Shown one piece after another: positions 12,411 through 24,282 of a stretch of 64,000 nucleotides of DNA. Numbering within the stretch: the first letter of the stretch is position 1; every line of letters begins with the position of its first letter. The notes beneath the pieces were generated by a model, which was not told the DNA's origin, did not search any database, and saw only the letters and a program-made list of their open reading frames with translations. Both the position numbers and the translations under genes were made by a program. The stretch is taken from positions 310,001-374,000 of the forward strand of contig JAIWZP010000014.1 of the NCBI GenBank assembly GCA_025201375.1. Reading direction: 5' to 3'. Origin of the DNA: Gongronella butleri. Taxonomy: Eukaryota; Mucoromycota; Mucoromycetes; Mucorales; Cunninghamellaceae.

Positions 12411-12457
<47 letters not shown>
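12411..12457. repeat. 47-nt poly(A) tract
   Basis: An uninterrupted run of A, followed by TTGGAATTGGAATTGG. The matching place in unit A is ordinary A-rich mixed sequence, so this run expanded after the duplication or was a substitution at that site. Confidence 0.95.
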
Positions 12458-12460
<3 letters not shown>

Positions 12461-12465
12461 GAATT

Positions 12466-12905
12466 GGAATTGGCGACTAACTTGGTAAAAATGGCGAGTC
12501 TCCGCAGCACACATCTTGGAATCGATGCATCCAGAAAGTGGAAAATCGTAATCGAGTCTCGCAGACGCGTCTTGGTTGTGACAAACCTGTTTTTAGCCTT
12601 TTTTTTTTTTTTTTTTTTTTTTTTGCGAGATTTGCTGTCTAATCGGTGAAAATGGTGCGCAGCAGCTCAACCCCTGAAATGGACCCCTCAAAAAAAACGA
12701 CAAATCGTGTTGGAGTCGTGCTGAAGCGTTTTGCTCGCGGCAAAACTTGCCTAAAACCTTCTTGTCTTCGAAATTTGCAGCCGATTGGCAAAAAATAGCG
12801 AAAATGGCGCGTCGCAGCACTTTGCACCATGGAATTAGTGCAGCTAGGTACTGGAAAATCGCGATGCGAGTCTCGCGACGCGCTTTGACCGCGGCAGAGG
12901 CATGA
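12466..12905. repeat. Nested direct repeat inside unit B
   Basis: Two copies, about 12466-12592 and 12780-12905, matching those of unit A in content and order. A poly(T) run of about 25 nt lies between them near 12599. Confidence 0.7.
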
Positions 12906-13008
12906 GATAACAAGCATTTTGCTTAATGATCGAGTAAACCCTTTTTTTTATTGGTTTGTCGGGGAGGGAAGACTTTTGCAATCATCAGGCCTAGGACAAG
13001 AGCGGAAA

Positions 13009-14905
13009 TTACGTGGAATTCGCTTGAACCGAGCATTGATAGATGTAGCAGGAGCAGCTCATGAAGATTTTGCTATTATCGATGCTTGTGACGGAGTAAG
13101 GGATCCAGCCGTCGTGCTTGCCACGGTCTTGCAGGTTGGTGACGTGCTCGATTTCACCGGATTCAATGTTCATGACGCCCAGTGTGTCAGATTTGCCAAG
13201 TAGAATCAATGACGAGTGAAGCACGGTAAAAGCATCATGAAACAAGGCAATTGACACCGGAACACCGTCCCAATAGCTTTGCCAGAACAGCTTGGCTAAA
13301 AAGACGTCCGCATGATCCCAGGTGCGTTCGTTAAGCAGCGGTGGTGCGATCAATGGCTCCATCAGCATCGAGCCAGGCTCAGCTTCGGCAGAAAGACTAT
13401 GCATGAGAGAGGAAAGATCCCAAATCTTGAGAGTGATGATGTCATTGGAAGCTTGCTGATTCTGGGGGGCGTAGCGATGCGAATGAATCGGGATGTCCAA
13501 TGCCACCAATCGAGGGCCATAGCAAAGCAGGCCGGCGGCAGAGATTTGCTTGTTTTGGAGCGGCGGCAGCAGCACAAAGGCAAGTTTGATCGCGTGCATG
13601 TATTCATGAATGGGCTCCGGATTTTCCCAAGGCAACTCACAGATCACATCACCAGACAACCAGTCGAAAATCATGTATTCGCGGTAGGTATTGACGTTGC
13701 AGAGCAAGTGGGCCAAGCAAAGCGGCGCGCCAAAGTGATCCATGCTTTTCACGACGTCTGGAAATATCAACGAGTGGCAGATCTTTGGCCAACGCGGACC
13801 ATACGGCGAGGAAGATGGCGAGCGAGGGGGTGTAATGGACGTCAACGACGTCGCCAAATGGGCGATAGGCTCGAGAGCATCGGCATGCGGGCGTAGATCG
13901 ACGCGGACAAGCTTGCATGAAGCCGACCCTTGGCCTTCAATGCCTGCTAGCAACATAAACACCGTGTGTTGCGCGTCAATGGTGGCGGGGTCAGGTTCAT
14001 TGGCGCGCAACCAGGTAGCAAGTTTGGAGGGCGGCTCTGACGTGCGAAACAAGGAAGCAGCAGAATAAAACGACACTTTTTTGCCAAGGAAGCTGGGGCG
14101 CGGATCCACATTGGCAATGAATTGAGTGTGGCCATCGTCAAACACGCGGTAAATAAGGATGTGCACCCACCCAGAGCCAATTGCTTCCAAAATATCGTCG
14201 TCATCCATTAAATCGTCGGGTTCGCCATGGCCAAACATTTCAAGTCTCGTGACCGCCAGAGCCAGCAGGCACACCCGCGTCAACTGGCCATCGTGTTGCT
14301 CTACCTTGACGGATTGGAGCGCGACAGGCTCACAGTTGTCCGCATAGTCGCTCAAAGTGATGATCATTGTGTTTATCTTGCTGTTGGACGGATACGACCA
14401 AAGGGTGATTTTGTGCGTGGTGTCGCCAACATATGGATCTGCATACTCCTGGGAGTTCTTGCTGCTGACGATGATGCCCGTGCCTGTTTCATCAATGTCG
14501 CCAATCACAGGAAACGTGGGTTCAGGATACGCTTCATAGCCTGGTTCATCCTGGGTCAATTTTTGGATATCAATAGGGCGAGATTGCAATTTTCTAGCAT
14601 TCACGACGAGAGCGCGCCAATCGACGGGTGCACCATCCACAACGTAAGACACCTGGCTGCTCCATCGAGGGTAAAGCGTCTTGTACAAGTGATACCATGT
14701 CTTTTGATCTTCAACCAAGCTGAAAAATGAGAAAAACGGGGATGAGAACGTTGAATTGCATCCACCCAGTTCTTTTTGTACGACAAAAGCGACATTTTTA
14801 CCTGCGCCATGTCTTGTTGACGCGCATCAATTCGTGCAGGTGCGACACGTCCGTGGCACAGTGCTGGCAAATCAGCTGAAGCACTTCAAGGGGCAGACGG
14901 TCCAT
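13009..14905 (-). CDS. F-box protein, tandem paralogue B
   Basis: Two exons, 14905-14802 and 14719-13009, about 604 residues. It has the same organisation as paralogue A: F-box-like exon 1 (MDRLPLEVLQLICQHC), an intron splitting an AG|C serine codon at the same place, then the EDQKTWYHLYKTLYPRW link and a long beta-rich region. Most substitutions relative to A are conservative and the reading frame is intact, so both copies look functional. The gene is divergent from the PIP/UIM gene at 15413. An SCF substrate-receptor role is inferred from the F-box only. Confidence 0.82.
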
Positions 14906-14993
14906 GAAAACGCGTTCAAGAATGAAAAAAAAAAAAGAGCAGGAAGAGGCGAGAAAAAAGGAATTGGGGGACCGCATCCCCACCGCCCCTTTT

Positions 14994-15026
<33 letters not shown>

Positions 15027-15412
15027 AAAAATTATCATCTCTTGATTCATCCTCGTTGATTTTTGTTTCAAATGGCACTGTAAACATTGTGGCAAGGCCA
15101 GTGGCGATCTTCGTGTGCTTGGGTCGCAACCTCTCTTTTATTTCATTTTTTTTCTGCGTTCATCAGATTAAAACGCGATTGTGTCGATGAATTGTACTTT
15201 TTGAGCAGGGGACAAGATGAAAGAGCGACGCGAAATTGCTGCGACACAGCGTGTTTTTTTTTCTGAGGTTACACAGGCCCTGGCGTCCGGGACCTTTCTA
15301 TTTTGTCCATTTTGGCAGCTCACTTTTTCGTTTTCTTTGTTTCTCGTATTCTTTCTCTTTGCATTTGCGTCTCTCTTTTTTTTTAAAAAAAAGTTCTCTT
15401 CTGATTTGCTCT

Positions 15413-17696
15413 ATGCTTGGATCGACGCCGAACAACACGATCCATTCGTTTTTTGAGAAGCAGCGTAAAGGCAAGGGCAAGAGCAAGGCGCGTATCGAGA
15501 GCCGGCAGGGCAACACGCACAACGATGTCGCCAACAATGACGATGCTGAGCTTGCGCACGCGCTCCAGCTCAGCCGGCAAGAGTATGAGCAAGAGCAATG
15601 CCATCTCATGGAGTCATTTGGTGCGTCGTCGTCATCGTCGTCGTCGTCTTTTGCGCGCAAAGGCAAAAGCAGCAGCAAGAGCCCGAGCAGCAGCCGGTCC
15701 AGCGAGAAGTTAGTCTTGCCTGTGCCGCGACGACGCAATAGCGGCATGGGCAGCAACAACAGCAACAACAAAAACAGTAACAGCAGCAGCAGCAGCAATG
15801 GGATCGTGTTGACGAACAATGGGTTTCCAGATATTGACGACGACGATTGGTTCCAAGACGAGCCCACGTACAAGCCCATCCATCGGTTTGATCGACAGCG
15901 CACGAGCAGCACAAGCAGCTCGGGCACAAAATCCGCCAAACGCACCATCAGCAACAGCAACGACGAAAAATTGGACGACAAAAGCGACCATTCGCTCGTT
16001 GCATTGCCCAAAAAGAAGCACAAGCAAGCGGCATCGTCGCCCAAGAAGACCATCGCCAAGCGCCCATCGCCTCTCAGCGATGACGACACAAAGGACACGA
16101 ACCAAGACACCATGCTCGTGCCCAAAAAGGAGATTCCAAATGTTGAACTGGAAATTGACGATTTTCAAGCGTTCCTGGAGGACTGTGAGGACAGCGACGA
16201 CGCCAAGGACAATGTCGGCGTCAAAGTCAAGCCCGACGTGGACATGGATGACAAGCCCGACGTGGAAATTGACGATTTTCAGGCGTTTTTGCAAGAATGC
16301 GACGACGACGAAGTGCAAGCTGTCGCCAATGACGACAATCGCGCCATGGCCAAGCCTGCCGCCGTCGACGACGACGACGATATGATGCGCGATTACATCT
16401 CGGCCATTGGCTCACGCACCACCAGCAAACCATCCACGCGTCACCCGACCATTTCCACCGCCCATCAGGCCTCGACCCACTTGGACAACTTTGTCACGCA
16501 TCTTGACGATCAGCCTGCACACACAGCGCCATCGGTTCGTATATATAAAAAAAAGAGAGAGGGATGGAGGGAGGGACAAAAAGGAGAAAAGGATGCAACT
16601 AACACGTTTTTTTTTTTTTGTTTGTTTGTAGCGTCTGATTCTGCCTGAAGGCAAGCGCGGCGCGCCTAGGAGACAGACGAGACTTGGGATGCCCAAGGGC
16701 AGGCGGCTCCTTGAGTCCAGTGACGACGAGGACACGCCTGGCAGGGCACAAAATGCCAGCACGACAAATCCACCTGCGCGCCGCATCGTCGACGACGTCG
16801 ACGACGACATTTTTTTCAGCAACATGGATGACGATTTGCTGGCGAGCGACAGCGTGTCCAATGCCCAGAAAACGAAACAGATGGAAAAGGAAAAACAAAA
16901 GAGCGCATTTAACGATTCATGGCCGGATATCAATTCGTACGACGACGACGCGGGGTCCCAGTGCAGCGTGATTGACTTGATTGGACCCGACGACATTTAT
17001 ACCCAAGATTACAATGATGCCTATTACGACGACGATAATGTCATTGACCTATTGCGCGGCGGCACCGACGTCTCGTCCTCGACAAAGACAACGACAACGA
17101 CAACCGCGCATCAAATCAGCAATAGCCACACATCCACGTACGATCCAATTCTTGACTTTTTCTCGGACGACGACAACGACGATGACGCGTTCTTGCACCC
17201 TTCCTACTCGCATACCAGCAATATCAGCAACACATCCGCTACCTATACCACACCGGCTTTGTCGTCGCTATCGACGCCGTCTATTGCCGCGCCCAGCCGC
17301 CGGCATGACCGCGTCACGACGACGTCCCATGGCTCACACGCTTTCGAAGACTCTTCCCTCACCGATTTTGATTTTACCACGGATGTCCCCACAGCCCGGC
17401 CCGCCAGAACATCAATGACCTCGACACACTTCCACAACAATCGCATGGATGTGAACGACGACGACGACGATGGCTACCTATCACCGCTGGAGGGCTTCAC
17501 CAAGCTGGAGGAGCACATGCGCTCGGATCCACGATACAAGGGCTACTTTGACCAATTTGACCACCAGCCAGCGACGCCGTCCGCTTCACGCAATCGCAGT
17601 CGTGGCAGACAGAGCCGCGGCTCCTCGTCCAACAACAATCGGCGGCGCTCCTGGCGCGGTGGACGCCGCAAGAACAATGCGAAGAAAAAGGGATAA
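15413..17696 (+). CDS. Disordered acidic protein with PIP-like, UIM and SIM-like motifs
   Basis: Two exons, 15413-16534 and 16632-17696, phase 0, 728 residues; the donor is GTTCGT. The start is the first ATG after a pyrimidine tract. Residues 7-14 (NNTIHSFF) form a PCNA-interacting-peptide-like motif at the extreme N-terminus, as in Msh6 or DNA ligase I, with Asn in place of the usual Gln. Residues about 43-60 (DDAELAHALQLSRQE) match the ubiquitin-interacting motif, including the key Ala and Ser. Two copies of IDDFQAFL follow (about 16155 and 16268). In exon 2, VIDLI (16968) and VIDLL (17040) in acidic context look like SUMO-interacting motifs. The C-terminus has EGFTKLEEHMRSDPRYKGYF and then an Arg/Ser/Gly-rich basic tail. 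No catalytic domain is seen. I infer a nuclear adaptor reading modified PCNA; the family is not recognised. Confidence 0.8.
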
Positions 17697-20435
17697 TCAT
17701 TTCCATGAATAAAAAAAGTCATTTTCCGCTTCCACTCATTCGTTTCAACAACTCACTGACCGCTGGAGGGCTTCCATGGCCAAAAAAAAACAAAAGATGG
17801 CAAGCGCAAATAAATGCTGCGATTTGGCAGCCAATTCTTGTGTTTAATTACGTTTATGCTATGTGCACTGCATACCATACGTGCTGCTGGGCGCAGTGCG
17901 GCCCATTTCACATATCATAATGCATATTGACCGGTACAGTATTCATCACATGTTTCATACTGTATCCTTGAAAAAAAAAAAAAAAAAAACGAGTCTGTCA
18001 ACACCACCCAAGAAAACGCCCAAAAAATGATTTTCATGATTTTGGGATTTTACACCACAAATAAAGCGTGTGATTGTACAGTGCCCGGACAAAAAAAAGT
18101 TTCGCTGTGCATGATTCTCTGCAGTGCAAGGTATCAATTAATCGCGTTAATCTCTGCTGTATTGATCAATAATGGCTCCGGTGATATGAAATTTTGCAGG
18201 AACAATGATTTAAAAGTAAAAAAACAATTCTAAAATTATGAAATGGCTATGCCAAGCCGGTATTGAAATAGATCAAAAAAGGGATACCTGACGCGTCACG
18301 CGACGCGACGCGTGCCTACGCGTATACAATGGCCTGTGGAGATGAATTGGCGTTATGAACACCATCTCCAATTTTTTTTTGCAACGAGTGCAATGGTGCC
18401 TGATTGTATTTTAAGAATCAATTCCATGTTACATGCATTGCATCGGTGCTGTGATCGAATAATGTAAAATCATCATGTGACACGCGTCACGCGTCAGACG
18501 CGCCAAAAGTCGCGATTTCCTTCGTAACATGGTCGTAGTGCTCCTACTGGTCAACCAATCGATAACAGTCTATTCTAGTTCTTTAAATTAAATAAGTACA
18601 ATGGTTTTAAGCCAACTAAGGATTAAAATTAGATAACAGAGATGGCAATTGTTATTCCAGATGCAACTGACGCGTGACGCGTGTCACATGATGATTTTAC
18701 ATTATTCGATCACAGCACCGATGCAATGCAAGTAACATGGAATTGATTCTTAAAATACAATCAGGCACCATTGCACTCGTTGCAAAAAAAATTGGAGATG
18801 GTGTTCATAACGTCAATTCATCTCCACAGGCCATTGTATACGCGTAGGCACGCGTCGCGTCGCGTGACGCGTCAGGTATCCCTTTTTTGATCTATTTCAA
18901 TACCGGCTTGGCATAGCCATTTCATAATTTTAGAATTGTTTTTTTACTTTTAAATCATTGTTCCTGCAAAATTTCATATCACCGGAGCCATTATTGATCA
19001 ATACAGCAGAGATTAACGCGATTAATTGATACCTTGCACTGCAGAGAATTATGCACAGCGAAACTTTTTTTTGTCCGGGCACTGTACAGTAGGTACTGTA
19101 GCATTGCGGATCTTTTCTTTTTTGTGTGTTATATTGCGTTGTTGTCATTGGCATGCTCGCCATTGCCGTGATTACCTTGGTTTGTGCACAGTCGTCACTG
19201 TCAACCACTGGAACATGCGCTCCAATTGATTGAGCGTTTGAGCGTTTGATTCTCGGATTTTGGAGTTTTGGACCCAATTCATCACCTACAAGAATATCCG
19301 CAGTGTCCTCTAAAATATTCACGGACGTACAGTATTGGATAACGACTCTTGCGGATGATTCTTCCTTCGCTTTTGCGCATCCTGTGATACAAGCGTTTTT
19401 GACAGCGGCAACTTGACCCGAAACGGCGTCTCGAGCTTGCCACTTCACATTAGGGCGCGTTTCAGATTGTCTAGTGCGCGTTTGGGCGATTTAATTCTGA
19501 GCAAGTTGATAAAAATCGCTGTCTAATTTGAAGAATTTGATCTACTACTTGTCCAAGCAGCGCCGCAAAAGTTAAACTGCGTGATGGCAGGCATGCCATC
19601 CAACGATCTGAAACTTTCTTAGCGTTCAAATCAATGCAACTCTGGGAGTCGTGATCCAAAATTAACCCTAAACTAGTGTTTCATAACCAAGCTCATGGAA
19701 ATCTCAACAAACCCACATCACGCGGGCAATCAATTTGAATTCTCTACCTCGCTGATTCATGTAAAATGTTGCACACGTTGATAAGCCGGTTCTTCGCCGC
19801 GTAAAAGCGACCAGAATGGGCAAATTATCTCTCTTTTGCGTGAAGTGTCCTTGAAACGTGTTCAAATGGGTCGTCATAGTGTCCCAGAGGACGTTGCTTA
19901 TTGCTTGGGCTCTATCGTTTTCAAGTTCTAGGTAAGTCTTGAGTTAAGAATTATTTACGTGCAAGTTTAAGATAAAAAGCCATATTTTATGCGTTGTTTC
20001 CTGATGATTTTGACTGTATGACCCATGTTTGAGGCGGACGCCTCGGTACAGTATAACCTCATGTCACGGTATGACCTAAGAAATTGTGCAAAAAAAAAAA
20101 AAAAGACATGATCATGGCCCTTTTGACGTTTTGCATCCAATTTTTGCTTAATTCACCGTCTTTAAAGTAAAAGTAGGTACAGCAGAGCAGCAGACAGTGT
20201 TGGAAACCGCGAGATCCTACGATATCGCATGGCAAGATGCAATGATTTCAAGCTCAAACCCGCCCATTGTTTGGCGGGAGAACGTGAGATTTGAATAAAA
20301 ATCTTATGATTTAGATATTTTTTTATTATTTTATTGGCTGTTTTGATGCGCAAACAGTCCTTGGAAAAAAGAGAGGGGGGATATCTGATTTTTTTACATA
20401 TACAGTGCGTGGGGGGATAGCACCAAAACACGGGC
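17697..20435. other. Gene-free region with transposon and footprint-like heptamers
   Basis: 2.7 kb without a believable gene. It holds the inverted-repeat element at 18079-19084 and six TACAGTA/TACTGTA heptamers (17935, 17958, 19085, 19094, 19328, 20047). The stretch 19100-20050 shows nothing recognisable. ORFs here are short and overlap the transposon arms. Confidence 0.5.
18079..19084. mobile_element. Non-autonomous Tc1/mariner-like foldback element (MITE)
   Basis: A 1006-bp element made of two nearly identical inverted arms (18079-18497 and 18667-19084, about 419 and 418 bp) around a 169-bp unique spacer. By eye the arms differ at only about four positions. The ends are CAGTGCCCGGACAAAA and the element is flanked by TA on both sides (18077-18078 and 19085-19086), the target duplication expected for the Tc1/mariner superfamily. 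There is no transposase ORF, so it must be mobilised in trans. Each arm contains clusters of ACGCGT. The high arm identity suggests recent activity or arm-to-arm conversion. Confidence 0.9.
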
Positions 20436-23400
20436 TTAGGTGTTTTGCGTGTGGTGGATGGTGCTGCGGAGGATGCCTTCGCGCGAGGTGACAACGACTT
20501 CGTTGCCTGCAATGACATTGACGTCGATGCCATGGATGCGATCGTCGGCAAAGGATCTGTTGGTGTCTGCGCCATTGATGATACTGCTGTTGGCAAAGGC
20601 ATGTGTGGCGACATTGTCAATGACGCGCGTGACCTTTCCGGTCTCAATATCGAGGACGGTGATGATGCCGTCTTCGGTGAGCAAAAAGAGGGATGTGTGC
20701 AGCACATTGTACGCGGTGTATTTAACGGTCATGGCCGGATGATGGTGGTGCGGGTTCGCGTGCTCTTGGATGTCTCCTCCTCGCTGTCGATCATGGGCAC
20801 CGATTAACACACTGGCAACGGATGCGCCATTGATTTCACGGGGGGCCAATGGGGCGTGAGGTGACAAGATGAGTGCCGCAGCGCTAGCAGCGGCGATGGC
20901 GGTGGCGGTGGCAGGCATGGCATTGTTCGTTGGGGGCGGTCCAGGCACGTCGGTGGCCACTGGTTCGTCGTTTTGGCGATTTTGGTGATTCTGGTAGTTG
21001 TCCATGTGGCGCAGTGCCTCGAGTGCGGCGTGTGTGGTGAGGGCGGGCGAGGGTCTGTCAAATGTGTGTGTGAGGAGGATGGGCGGGGCGTGTTGTGGCG
21101 GGCTGAGAGGCCATTTCACAGAGGCGGCAAATTGTTGCAATTTCGGGCTGCGTTTGAGCAATCTGCGCATATCAAAGGGCAGCGATGACACGGAGAATCT
21201 GCGTTCGTCGCGGACAACGCGTTCGTAGACCATGCGCAAACCCAAAGCGCGTAGCTCGGGCGTGCCATGGCGCCACCAGGGAAACAATTTCAGCCAGCCG
21301 TGCTCGTTTTGCCATGCGGCCATGGCCGAGGCATCGTCATTGTCGGTGTTTGTGGCGGTGGCCATGACGGACATGGTGGTGGAGGTGGTGGCGGTGGTCA
21401 CATGCTTGAAAGGCTCCCATTGTCGCTTCAAGAGGTACGAAATGTCCCAAATCTTGACTTCCAGGCGGTTGCGCCGATTGTCGCCCACGGCAATGAGACG
21501 GAAACCACGATGCGCGAGATCGTCTTCGTCGTCGTCGTCATCGTCCTCCTTTTTTTTCTTTTTGGTGGGCAGCACAAAGGTGGATTCGAGACCCCATGGG
21601 CGCACTTCGCGGAAATCAAACCCAAAACCGTCGTCGTCGTCATCGTCATCGCCCATATCGTCATCATGGTCAATATCCATGTTGTTGTCATTGTCCTGTT
21701 GTTCCAATTGGCCGTCTGGCGGCATGAGCAGGCGGTCCATGACGTCGAGCTGCCGTTGTTGTATCGGATTTGGCCGATGTTCATGATTTTCGTGATTTGG
21801 CGGATAATTTGAAGGATAATTTCCATGGAATGGCAGTGTGTCTGTGGTGGTGATGGCGGGGGGCAATGTCAATGGCATTGGTGGCGGTGGCGGTGAAGAT
21901 GACGATGACGATGATGTGGCGGATGACGCGATGGCAGACGCGGCTGCAGTGGTTGCAGGCGTGGATGACGCGGTGGATGAGGGTGGCGGTGGTGGGGGGA
22001 CGGCAATGTGGTTGATGCGCGCCTCCAGGGGCGATGTGCCTGGCGGCACGTCCAAGTTTGATGGATTTTGTGCTTGTTCTCCATGAAAGCCATCCATGAT
22101 GCGATCCCACAGGTGCGTGGTATCGGCGCCGGGTGGCAATTGGAATGGAGGTTGCGGCTGTTGCTGTTGTGGCGGGGGTGGCGCGTGATTTTCTTCCTGT
22201 GCAGCCCTGTTATTGCTGGTATGTGTTTGTTTCCAGGGCAATGTGCCGATTTTCAAGCCAAAGCGCCAATCGTAGATGGTGAGGTCATGGTGTTCGTAGG
22301 AGCCGCAGCAGATGAGGTGGTTGAGGTGGGCGGGTGTGCGGAAATGGATCATGCAGCTGACTCTTGTGCCCAAATACACGGTGTAGATGACTTTTGGCGG
22401 TGGTACGGTGACTGCGGTCGGCGAAGTAGACGCGGGCTGCTGATGTGGTGGCTGTTGCTGCTGCTGCTGTTGCTGCTGTTGCTGGATGGGTATTGTGGTG
22501 TGAGGATGTGATGAAAGTGTCGAAGCAAAGGGCGAAGAAGACGAGGAAGCAAGCAATTGATGGAGGGCGCTCGGCTGATTTCGTTGATTGGTTGGTACTG
22601 CTGTCTGTAGGGCCTGGCGCCGGACGAGGCGGCGCAGCATAGGGTTCCAAATGACGGGGACATTGGCGGGATCAAGGGTGGATCGATGGCCACGCAGATC
22701 AAATCGCACGAGTTTGCCTGTTCCGTCTGCATCGGCCGAGGCAGGTCCAATGGCAAGCATGAAGAGCGTGTTTGCCGGGTCAATGGGCGTGTTATTTTCT
22801 GGGGTGACGACCATGTTGAGCCACGATTGAAGCGAAGATGACGAAGACGAGGACGAAGATGCATCGACGAGGCCATTGGCATTGCCATTGGCATGCCATG
22901 AGTGATCTGAGAAAAAGGACACTTCGCGACCCATGAATGTGCCATCGATGGGTAGATTCGCGAGACATTGGGTGGTGCCGTCGTCAAACATGCGGTAGAT
23001 CAACACAGTCTGCCAGATATCGACGCGTCCGTCCGCGGCAGCCATGTCTTCATTGTTGTTGTCTGCACCAGGCATGTCGTCGTCAAAATGGCCGTGCAAT
23101 TCCACAGGTTGGCCCACGGCAAGGGCAAACAATCGAACACGTTCAATACCATTGTCCGTTTTGACGGGAATCGACTGGATGCCGACAATCTGGCAACTGA
23201 CCTCGGGCGGCATAAAGTGGATCTCGAGCTCGCGCACTAATTGCCACGATGGATACGCCCAGAACAGGATCTTGTGCTCCGATCGCTTGCCCTGCGTGCG
23301 TCTTCTCGGAAAAGACGAAAAAGTGACCTGTCGGTGCTTGCCCGTGGCAACAATGCCTTGCCCGTCTTGAATGTCGACGACCAGCGGGTCCTGGATCCGG

Positions 23401-23919
23401 AATGGCGTGAATTGATCGACCACCGTGCTTGGGGTCGTCGATGGTGGCGAGGAAAATGCAGATGACGGGTCAATAGATGAAGACGATATCAATGGTGACA
23501 CTTCGTCATTGACCAGGCTGTGTTTACGCTTGCGTCCATGTTGATTCGACGCAATGGCGTGCTCGGTGACCTGCTGGAAACGGAAAGCCGCGTGGTGCTG
23601 GCGCGCAAGGCGCACGACAAACGCGCGCCAGTCAACGAGAGCCTTTTGCGCAGAATAAGGCACTTGATAGCTCCACCGGTGATACTGCCGCTTAAACAGC
23701 GTATACCAGAGCGTCTGGTCCTGCACGAGTCTAAAAAAAAAAGGCAAAAGAATAAAATAAAATAAAAATGAGCAAAAATCGAGACAAATTGGCAAAAAAA
23801 AAAAGTGTTTCATACCTTTGCCACGACCGACTGACCCGTTCTAGTTGCAACAGCTGCCACTCACTGGTCGCACAATACTGACCGATACGCAAGAGAATTT
23901 CATCAGGAAGACGGTCCAT
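20436..23919 (-). CDS. Large F-box protein, paralogue C
   Basis: Two exons, 23919-23816 and 23730-20436, about 1132 residues. Exon 1 (MDRLPDEILLRIGQYCATSE) is the F-box-like region. The intron interrupts at the same codon place as in paralogues A and B, and exon 2 begins LVQDQTLWYTLFKRQYHRWS followed by DWRAFV, the same link. The ending (VLDIETGKVTRVIDN) matches the ends of A and B (MNIESGEIE). C is nearly twice as long because low-complexity blocks are inserted: poly-Gln with Pro (about 22440-22490), Pro/Ser-rich runs, and poly-Asp near 21500-21680. It is probably the older long form of which A and B are shortened relatives. It lies head-to-head with the GATA factor gene. The substrate is unknown. 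Confidence 0.8.
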
Positions 23920-24282
23920 ACAGCAAGAAGAAGAAGAAGAATTGAAAAAAAAGGACAAAAAAAAAAAAAAAGAAAAAAAGACAAATCCGGGATAGCTCGC
24001 AGGACAATTGAGAGCCAAAAAGGAGCGGAGCGGGGTTTCGATGACGTTGTAGCGTGGGGCATCCCATTGGTCTGTTTTGCGTCAGCGATTGCCAAATTGG
24101 GCTCGTTTTTCACACCCACCTCGGAAGAGGGGGGAAAAACAAGGCGAGGTGGTGGTTGCGCGCAATGGAGCCCAACAAAACGCAGCCTTTTTTTTTGAGA
24201 AAAAAAAAATATACAGGACAGTTCCAATTTTTTTTCTTTCTTTTCCACTCTTTTTTCTTCTACCCCTTTTTTTTATTTTTTT
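23920..24282. promoter_or_regulatory. Divergent promoter region, F-box C / GATA factor
   Basis: 363 bp between two starts. It is A-rich next to the minus-strand gene and T/C-rich next to the plus-strand ATG. No HGATAR cluster striking enough to claim autoregulation was seen. Confidence 0.45.

Larger units (their letters stand above)
11951..15274. repeat. Tandem duplication unit B (about 3.3 kb)
   Basis: Second unit, separated from unit A by only about a dozen bases, ending at TCTGAGGTTACAC near 15274. It carries F-box gene B, both nested repeats and a truncated copy of the 3' end of the 8225 ORF (stop near 12167). It has gained a 47-nt poly(A) run and a long poly(T) run absent from unit A. 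Confidence 0.85.

Noticed and set aside
18930..19448. 172-codon minus-strand ORF
   Set aside because: It runs across the right arm of the foldback element into flanking DNA and resembles no transposase.
21232..22110. Long plus-strand ORFs opposite F-box gene C
   Set aside because: Antisense shadows of Asp/Pro/Gln-coding repeats of the real gene.
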